Source of the DNA: Dehalococcoidales bacterium
Lineage (GTDB): Bacteria > Chloroflexota > Dehalococcoidia > Dehalococcoidales > UBA5760
Length of the DNA: 11,734 nucleotides
Direction of reading: 5' to 3'
Assembly: GCA_028717305.1 (NCBI GenBank)
Contig: JAQUOC010000035.1
Coordinates: forward strand, 1 to 11,734
Below the pieces are notes generated by a model. The model was given only the letters and a program-made list of their open reading frames with translations. It was not told the DNA's origin and ran no database searches. The position numbers and the translations under genes were made by a program. Below are positions 6,687 through 11,734 of the stretch, one piece after another (position 1 is the stretch's first letter; each line of letters starts with the position of its first letter).

Positions 6687-9414
6687 CTTCCTTCTCCATT
6701 TCTCCCCAGTTACTACCGGATTTGATATCCACCTTGAGCGGCACATCGAGCACCAGTGCGGTAGACATCACCTGCGGCACAAGCCGGCGCATGATATCCA
6801 TCTCCCCCCCAGGCACCTCAAAGATAAGCTCATCATGAACCTGAAGCAGCATCTTGCTCTTCAGCCGGCGCTTTACCATCTCCCGGTAGAGATTGACCAT
6901 AGCCACCTTTATAATGTCGGCTGACGTACCCTGTACCGGCATGTTAATTGCCATCCGTTCAGCGGCTTCTCTCACCTGCCGGTTAGATGACTTGATTTCG
7001 GGTATAAAGCGTTTCCTGCCCAGCAGAGTCTGGACATAGCCCAGTTCCCTCGCCTCCATCTTGGTCGACTCGAGATAATCCCTAACCCCGGGATACTTTT
7101 CAAAGTAAGAGGTGATGAACTGCGCCGCCTCTTGACGGGACAGCTCAGTTGCCTGCTCCAGTCCGTAATCACTCATACCGTAGATGACTCCGAAGTTGAC
7201 TGTCTTAGCCAGACGACGCATATCCGGTGTTACCCCCGAGGCATCCACGCCGAAGAGTTGAGATGCGGTAGCAGTGTGGATATCCTCATCGCGGCTGAAG
7301 GCTCGCAGCAGCCCCTCATCACGGGACAGGTGGGCCAAAGCACGAAGGTCAATCTGGGAATAATCACCGGCCAGAAGGTAAGAACCGGATGGGGCAATAA
7401 AGGCTTGCCTTATCTCTCTACCCACTTCACCGCGGACCGGAATATTCTGAAGGTTGGGTTCATTGGACGAGAGCCGCCCCGTCGCCGTCCTCGTCTGGTT
7501 GAAGCTAGTGTGCACCCGGCCTGTCTCCGGATTTACCAGGGCCGGCAGAGCGTCAACATATGTGGACTTGAGCTTGGCTAACTGGCGGTAGTCCAGTATA
7601 TAATCTATTACCGGGTGAGCGCTACGCAGTCCCTCCAGTACGGAAGCGTCGGTAGAATAGCCACTCTTTGTCTTCCTCGCCGGCGGCAGCTTCAACTCAT
7701 CAAAAAGGACGGAACTCAACTGCTGGGATGAGTTTATGTTGAACTGGTGTCCAACGTCGTTATAGATGTCTTTCTCCAGCCCGATCAATCGCCCGCCGAG
7801 GCGGTGGGACATCTTTCTGAGCAGTTCCACATCCACGGCAATCCCTTTCATCTCCATACTGACCAGCACCGGTATTAACGGCATCTCAACATCATGGAAA
7901 AGCTGCCAAAGCCCCTGCCCCTGCAACTCCGGGCGCAACAGTTCGGCCATCCGTCCGGTGATATCAGCATCAGCACAGGCATAATCGGCGGCTTTGCCCA
8001 CCTCAACGCTTGACATGGGAATCTGCTTGCTCCCCGAGCCGATAAGGTCGGTAATCGGGGTCATCTCTATGCCCAGACGACCGAAGGCGAGGGTTTTCAA
8101 GCCCAGTGATTTCTCACCAAGCAGATAGGCAGCTACCATGGTATCGAATATCAGGTTAGCTACCTCTACTCCTTGCCTGGCCAGTACTATGATATCGTAC
8201 TTACCGTTGTGAGCAATCTTAGCTATAGAGCCATCCGCCAGTACCGGCTCAAGTCCGTTAATTACCTGCTCGATGGGAAGCTGTTCCATCTGTCCCAGGC
8301 CAAGATGACCGACCGGGATATAGTAGGCCTCGGCCGGGGCCAGCGAGACAGAGATACCCACCAGTTGGGCGGACATCGAATTTAAGCTGGTTGTCTCCGT
8401 ATCAAACGTAAATGATTCGGCCTGCGAGAGTCGGCCTAGAAGCTCGCTGAATGCCCGGCTGCTATTAACGATGTGATAGGCTGGCTCAGCCGGAGGCTTG
8501 CTTTCGGTTGGTAAAAGCACTTCGGAAGTTTCCTCTTTCTCCTCCGCATCGGGCAGTTTAGGCAGGAGACTGAAAAACTCCAGCTCACGAAAAAGGTCGG
8601 TTACCTTCCGGCGGTCGTAACGGCCGACCCGGCAGTCGTCAAGCTGGAGGGTAAAGGGCGCATCGGTAATGATAGTGGCAAGCTCCTTGCTCTGTCGGGC
8701 GATGGCTTCGTTCTGTTTCAACAGGGATTGAAGCTTGGGCGGGCTTACCCGGTCAATACGGGCGTATATTTCTTCCACGCTACCGAACTGATTGATAAGC
8801 CTGACAGCCGTCTTCTCACCGATACCGGGGACGCCGGGGATATTGTCGGACGGGTCACCCTTTAACCCTTTCAGGTCAGTGATATGCCCGGGGCTAACGC
8901 CGTACTTCTCACTTACCGCCGCCTCATCATAGAGTAGGGTATCGCCGAAGGATCGCTTCGGGGCAAATACCTTTACTCTCGGTGACACCAGCTGCATGGC
9001 ATCGGCATCACCGGTAACGATGATGGTCTCGACATCCTGCTCGCTGGCCTGATGGCTGAGCGTACCCAGGGCATCATCCGCTTCATAACCGTCAAGCTCA
9101 AAGACGGGAATACCAAAGGTCTTTACCAGCTCCCTTACTCTATCCATCTGGCCGACCAGCTCCTCCGGGGTGGCCGGACGGTGTGCCTTGTACTGATCGA
9201 AGAGTTGATGTCTGAAGGTAGGAGCCTTTTTATCAAAGGCAATAGCACAGTGGGTGGGCTTTAGCTCGCTTATTGCTTTCAGCAGAATCAGGGTAAAACC
9301 GTAAACAGCACCCACTGTCTCGCCAGTCTTACTTACCGTCAGCGGAGGAAGGGCATGGAAGGCACGGTGAACCAGAGCATTACCGTCAAAGAGCACCAGA
9401 AGTCTTTTCACCAT
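6679..9414 (-). CDS. polA: DNA polymerase I with proofreading (PolA)
   Basis: Fills repair gaps and removes RNA primers. The 911-residue product has all three domains. The 5' nuclease (about 1-290) shows GYEADDALG, TGDADAMQLV and the GVPGIGEKTA hairpin. The 3'-5' exonuclease (about 315-500) keeps its metal ligands: Asp338 and Glu340 in FDTETTS, Asp407 in KYD, Tyr478 and Asp482 in YACAD; proofreading is therefore probably active. The polymerase domain has motif A DYSQIDLR (Asp684), the O helix with Arg733, Lys737, Phe741 and Tyr745, and motif C QVHDE (His860, Asp861, Glu862). Asp689 stands where E. coli has Glu710, the ribose steric gate. Phe741 predicts discrimination against dideoxynucleotides, as in E. 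coli. ATG at 9414 has no Shine-Dalgarno; it follows a -10 element directly. The stop overlaps the mutM start. Confidence 0.97.
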   Translation of the reverse strand: MVKRLLVLFDGNALVHRAFHALPPLTVSKTGETVGAVYGFTLILLKAISELKPTHCAIAFDKKAPTFRHQLFDQYKAHRPATPEELVGQMDRVRELVKTFGIPVFELDGYEADDALGTLSHQASEQDVETIIVTGDADAMQLVSPRVKVFAPKRSFGDTLLYDEAAVSEKYGVSPGHITDLKGLKGDPSDNIPGVPGIGEKTAVRLINQFGSVEEIYARIDRVSPPKLQSLLKQNEAIARQSKELATIITDAPFTLQLDDCRVGRYDRRKVTDLFRELEFFSLLPKLPDAEEKEETSEVLLPTESKPPAEPAYHIVNSSRAFSELLGRLSQAESFTFDTETTSLNSMSAQLVGISVSLAPAEAYYIPVGHLGLGQMEQLPIEQVINGLEPVLADGSIAKIAHNGKYDIIVLARQGVEVANLIFDTMVAAYLLGEKSLGLKTLAFGRLGIEMTPITDLIGSGSKQIPMSSVEVGKAADYACADADITGRMAELLRPELQGQGLWQLFHDVEMPLIPVLVSMEMKGIAVDVELLRKMSHRLGGRLIGLEKDIYNDVGHQFNINSSQQLSSVLFDELKLPPARKTKSGYSTDASVLEGLRSAHPVIDYILDYRQLAKLKSTYVDALPALVNPETGRVHTSFNQTRTATGRLSSNEPNLQNIPVRGEVGREIRQAFIAPSGSYLLAGDYSQIDLRALAHLSRDEGLLRAFSRDEDIHTATASQLFGVDASGVTPDMRRLAKTVNFGVIYGMSDYGLEQATELSRQEAAQFITSYFEKYPGVRDYLESTKMEARELGYVQTLLGRKRFIPEIKSSNRQVREAAERMAINMPVQGTSADIIKVAMVNLYREMVKRRLKSKMLLQVHDELIFEVPGGEMDIMRRLVPQVMSTALVLDVPLKVDIKSGSNWGEMEKEGA

Positions 9415-9420
9415 AGTCTC

Positions 9421-9429
9421 ATTATAGCA
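9421..9429 (-). promoter_or_regulatory. polA extended -10, probably leaderless
   Basis: On the minus strand TGC (9429-9427) plus a perfect TATAAT (9426-9421) is followed by six bases and then the polA ATG. Start sites usually lie about 7 nt after the -10, so transcription would begin at or next to the A of ATG. No convincing -35 is present at 16-18 bp, which fits an extended -10 promoter. Confidence 0.6.
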
Positions 9430-9519
9430 GAGCAGGGGTAGTTTGAGTTAGCGGATTTAATAAAACCCACCTCCGATTTCCCGATGCCGGAATGGTAAAG
9501 ATTCATGAGTTATCGAACA

Positions 9520-9549
9520 TTGTCTTTGCAGGAATACCTGATGTAAAAT
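9520..9549 (+). promoter_or_regulatory. Candidate promoter of the cation efflux gene
   Basis: TTGTCT (9520-9525, 4/6) and TAAAAT (9544-9549, 5/6) are 18 bp apart; transcription would start near 9556, about 33 nt before the GTG at 9589. An imperfect TGAT...ATCA dyad (about 9539-9553) overlaps the -10 and could be an operator. The divergent gap 9415-9579 holds this promoter and that of polA. Confidence 0.4.
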
Positions 9550-9576
9550 ATCAATTCACTCAGTTTTATTATGTAA

Positions 9577-9583
9577 GAGGTGA
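9577..9583 (+). promoter_or_regulatory. Ribosome binding site fixing the efflux gene start
   Basis: GAGGTGA is a 7-nt match to the anti-Shine-Dalgarno and lies 5 nt before GTG at 9589. It overlaps the alternative in-frame GTG at 9580, which makes that codon unlikely as the start. Confidence 0.7.
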
Positions 9584-9588
9584 CAACC

Positions 9589-10533
9589 GTGTTTTCCACA
9601 AAGACCGGGGCTGCCCGGCTCTTAATCGCTGTCGTTATCGGTCTGATAGTTCTGAAGACAGTGGCCTCCTGGCTCAGCGGCAGTCTCAGTATCCTGGCCC
9701 AGGCCACCGATAGTCTGCTCGACCTGGTGGCCGGGATAGTTACCTTCTTAGCCCTCCGCATTGCAGCCAAGCCAGCCGATGAGGAACACCCCTACGGGCA
9801 CGGCAAGTGGGAGGATGTGGCCGGTATGGTGCAGGGTATTCTGATCACGGTTGCCGGCGGCCTGATAATCTATGCATCGGTACAGCGGATACGGGTCGGT
9901 ACTATCATTGAGATGACCGGAACCGGAATATTGGTAATGGCCATCTCCATAGCAGCAAGCATCTTCCTATCCCGCCACCTGTTAAAAGTGGCTAAGGCTA
10001 CCGGGTCGGTAGCCCTGGAGGCTAACGCCAACAACATCGCCGCCGATGTCTACTCGGCACTGGCGGTACTGGTCGGACTGCTGGCAGTGCGCCTGACTAA
10101 CCTCAGTTACATCGACTCTGCCGTGGCTATCGGGGTAGCCGTCTACATCATCCGGCTGGGTTACCGCTCGATATCCAGGTCTCTGGCAATACTGGTTGAT
10201 ACCAAGCTATCAGCAGAGCATGAGGAGGTGATAGAGGCCTGCCTGAAAAAACACGGCACGGATGTGGCAGGGTTTCATAAGCTGCGGACGCGTCACTCGG
10301 GAAGCCAGCATCATATCGACCTTCACCTGGTAGTAAATAAAGACCTCAAATTAGAGCAGGCTCACGACATCTGTGACCGAATAGAGGGAGAGATACAAAG
10401 CAGGCTTCATGGGGCCAGCGTGACCATTCATCTAGAACCGTGCGATGGCAGATGCGAGCAGTGCCATACGGTATGCTCCAGGGATGAGACCGATCCCGCC
10501 ATCCGACCGAATAGCGGACGACGCCCATCATAA
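9589..10533 (+). CDS. Cation diffusion facilitator family metal exporter
   Basis: Inner-membrane antiporter of the CDF family, which exports divalent metals such as Zn, Fe, Mn or Co against protons. From GTG at 9589 it has 314 residues. About six membrane helices occupy residues 10-190, followed by a cytosolic metal-binding domain (about 200-283). Helix 2 has the DSLLD pair (Asp41, Asp45) and the loop has HPYGHGK (His67, His71), both family hallmarks. In helix 5 the usual HxxxD is NxxxD (Asn149, Asp153), so zinc specificity should not be assumed. A Cys-rich tail, C285-x3-C289-x2-C292-x3-C296 with His293, follows the HLEP strand. The gene is divergent from polA, with its own candidate promoter and strong ribosome binding site. 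Family assignment is firm; the metal is unknown. Confidence 0.93.
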   Translation: MFSTKTGAARLLIAVVIGLIVLKTVASWLSGSLSILAQATDSLLDLVAGIVTFLALRIAAKPADEEHPYGHGKWEDVAGMVQGILITVAGGLIIYASVQRIRVGTIIEMTGTGILVMAISIAASIFLSRHLLKVAKATGSVALEANANNIAADVYSALAVLVGLLAVRLTNLSYIDSAVAIGVAVYIIRLGYRSISRSLAILVDTKLSAEHEEVIEACLKKHGTDVAGFHKLRTRHSGSQHHIDLHLVVNKDLKLEQAHDICDRIEGEIQSRLHGASVTIHLEPCDGRCEQCHTVCSRDETDPAIRPNSGRRPS

Positions 10534-10605
10534 CTCAATAACTCATATGCTGGCTATAACCGGTATCAGTGCTACATTAATCCCATTTATCCTGCATGTT
10601 AGGTA

Positions 10606-10617
10606 ATGGTATACCAT
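10606..10617 (+). promoter_or_regulatory. Perfect 12-bp palindrome beside the amidohydrolase promoter
   Basis: ATGGTATACCAT reads the same on both strands and ends 2 bp before the -35 at 10620. The position suits an activator site or a repressor operator. The rest of the 122-nt gap (10534-10655) holds only the promoter; I see no clear terminator for the efflux gene. Confidence 0.4.
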
Positions 10618-10619
10618 CC

Positions 10620-10649
10620 TTGAAGCTAATCTGAGGCTTCTGCTATAAT
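10620..10649 (+). promoter_or_regulatory. Amidohydrolase promoter, probably leaderless
   Basis: TTGAAG (10620-10625, 4/6) is followed at 18 bp by TGC plus a perfect TATAAT (10644-10649). Six bases (CTTGAT) then separate it from the GTG at 10656, so transcription should begin at or near the start codon itself. There is no Shine-Dalgarno. Confidence 0.65.
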
Positions 10650-10655
10650 CTTGAT

Positions 10656-11510
10656 GTGATAATCGATTTCCACACCCATGTCTTCTCACCCCGGATAAAG
10701 AAAAACCGCGCCGGGTATGTTGATGCCGACCCATCGTTCGCCCTTCTTTACTCCAATAAAAAAGCCGAGCTTGCCACCACCGATGAACTCATTGCCAGCA
10801 TGGATGAAGACGGGGTTGATATATCGGTCATCTTGAATATCGGCTGGACGACCCACGAGCTTTGCGTCGAGACCAACGACTACATTCTAGAGTCAATCGC
10901 CCGTTATCCTGACCGTCTGATTGGTTTCGCATCTGTGCAGCCGCAGTCAACCGAAGCTGCCATTGCTGAAATCGAACGCTGTGCCAGGAACGGGATAAAG
11001 GGGATCGGGGAACTCAGGCCGGATATGCAGCTAATCGACCCGGGTGATGCAGCGGTGATGGAGCCATTTGTTGAAACCATGGTAAAGCATAAACTGATAT
11101 TACTCACTCATTCCTCTGATCCGATCGGTCACCTGCACCCGGGCAAGGGAAGAGTTACTCCGGAGATACTCTATTACCTGATTGAAAACTACCCGGAACT
11201 GACCGTAGTCTGTGCCCACTGGGGCGGTGGGCTACCCTTCTACGCCCTGATGCCTGAGGTAAAGCAGGCGATGGGGAATGTTTTCTTTGACACAGCGGCT
11301 TCGCCATACCTGTACCTTCCTCAGGTATATCATCAGGTCAGCCAGCTCGTCGGGAGCGATCGGATCCTCTTCGGAAGCGATTACCCTCTGCTGGCACCAA
11401 GCCGCCTGCTGAATGAGATTGACTCCCTAGGCCTGCCCGAAGAAACCAGAGGACTCATCCTCTCCGGCAATGCCCGCAGGTTACTCGGCATCAAAAGTAA
11501 AAATGAGTAG
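10656..11510 (+). CDS. Metal-dependent amidohydrolase (amidohydrolase-2 family)
   Basis: TIM-barrel hydrolase or decarboxylase of the ACMSD-like amidohydrolase_2 family; the substrate is unknown. The 284-residue product opens with IIDFHTH, giving the metal ligands His6 and His8 on strand 1. His152 (LTHSSD) and His188 (AHWGGG) match the conserved later histidines, and Asp242 in FGSDYP is the strand-8 catalytic Asp. The C-terminal NARRLLGI block is the usual family ending. No signal peptide is present, so it is cytosolic. The GTG start is set by the HxH motif only three codons on, which leaves no room for a later start. The gene has its own promoter and is followed after 9 nt by thpR, so the two may be co-transcribed. 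Members range from decarboxylases to lactonases, so I give no substrate. Confidence 0.9.
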   Translation: MIIDFHTHVFSPRIKKNRAGYVDADPSFALLYSNKKAELATTDELIASMDEDGVDISVILNIGWTTHELCVETNDYILESIARYPDRLIGFASVQPQSTEAAIAEIERCARNGIKGIGELRPDMQLIDPGDAAVMEPFVETMVKHKLILLTHSSDPIGHLHPGKGRVTPEILYYLIENYPELTVVCAHWGGGLPFYALMPEVKQAMGNVFFDTAASPYLYLPQVYHQVSQLVGSDRILFGSDYPLLAPSRLLNEIDSLGLPEETRGLILSGNARRLLGIKSKNE

Positions 11511-11519
11511 GGCTTAGGT

Positions 11520-11734
11520 TTGGATCAGATTCGCTCTTTTATTGCGATTGAACTACCCGGCGACCTGAAGGTACAGCTCGAACACCTTGAGGAGCAGCTA
11601 AAAGCGAATAAGCAGCCGTGGGTAAAATGGGTCAGTCCGGGCAGTATTCACCTGACACTGAAGTTCCTCGGTAGCATCCCTGTTGATAAGACCGGCGAAA
11701 TAAACGGGGCGATAGCAGAAGCAGTACTGGGAAT
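11520..11734 (+). CDS. thpR: RNA 2',3'-cyclic phosphodiesterase / 2'-5' RNA ligase-like (ThpR), N-terminal part
   Basis: The gene runs off the right edge; 71 codons are visible. The product begins MDQIRSFIAIELP, the usual ThpR/LigT opening, and contains the first of two HxT catalytic motifs, His44-x-Thr46 in HLTLKFLG. The second motif would lie beyond the window. Family members hydrolyse 2',3'-cyclic phosphates at RNA ends, and some show reversible 2'-5' ligation in vitro. I chose TTG at 11520: AGGG at 11509-11512 lies 7 nt upstream, and the nearby ATG at 11504 is out of frame and stops after four codons. The start follows the amidohydrolase stop by 9 nt. Confidence 0.9.
   Translation, partial: MDQIRSFIAIELPGDLKVQLEHLEEQLKANKQPWVKWVSPGSIHLTLKFLGSIPVDKTGEINGAIAEAVLG

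Noticed and set aside
6687..6746. MutM start at 6746
   Set aside because: The enzyme needs Pro at position 2; the longer frame would hide it, and it lies inside polA.
9567..9572. TATTAT as the -10 of the efflux gene
   Set aside because: Transcription would begin inside the ribosome binding site, removing it; TAAAAT upstream fits better.
1..11734. Mobile elements, CRISPR, tRNA or rRNA
   Set aside because: No transposase or integrase motif, spaced direct repeats, or tRNA/rRNA-like sequence was seen on either strand.

Overview
This is an ordinary chromosomal housekeeping region of a bacterium with roughly 55% GC. I see no phage, IS, CRISPR, tRNA or rRNA. The order DksA-like zinc finger / lspA / rluD-type / gltX, the anaerobe-style iron-sulfur proteins, and the polA-mutM pair suggest an anaerobic Chloroflexota, perhaps class Dehalococcoidia. 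That assignment is inference from gene content and style; I ran no search.

Layout. Positions 1-3405 (+) carry the end of a TraR/DksA zinc-finger protein, overlapping lspA (lipoprotein signal peptidase), then a pseudouridine synthase of the RluD type and glutamyl-tRNA synthetase (gltX). Positions 3440-5588 (+) hold three closely spaced genes for cysteine-rich redox proteins: an Isf-type iron-sulfur flavoprotein, a DUF3795 protein with 15 cysteines, and a PflA/PflX-like radical SAM protein. Positions 9414-5628 (-) hold polA, then mutM overlapping it by 8 nt, then an unlisted 37-codon small ORF with its own good ribosome binding site and candidate promoter. Positions 9589-11734 (+) carry a cation diffusion facilitator, a metal-dependent amidohydrolase, and the start of a 2'-5' RNA ligase-like phosphodiesterase (thpR).

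Working together. polA and mutM form a translationally coupled repair pair: MutM excises oxidised purines, and PolA can fill and proofread the gap. lspA, rluD and gltX serve lipoprotein maturation, ribosome modification and translation. The three redox genes look like one transcription unit, but the substrate of the radical SAM enzyme is not visible here.

Signals. Most intergenic regions carry an extended -10 element (TGn followed by a TATAAT-like hexamer). At polA and at the amidohydrolase gene, TGCTATAAT is followed by exactly six bases and then the start codon, which suggests leaderless mRNAs. Eight of eleven visible annotated starts are GTG or TTG. The most notable protein feature is an Asp in PolA where the family has the Glu 'steric gate' that helps exclude ribonucleotides. 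I did not find a clear new multi-gene system. The best leads are the small ORF, the redox trio, the PolA residue, and the leaderless promoters, one of which has an adjoining 12-bp palindrome.
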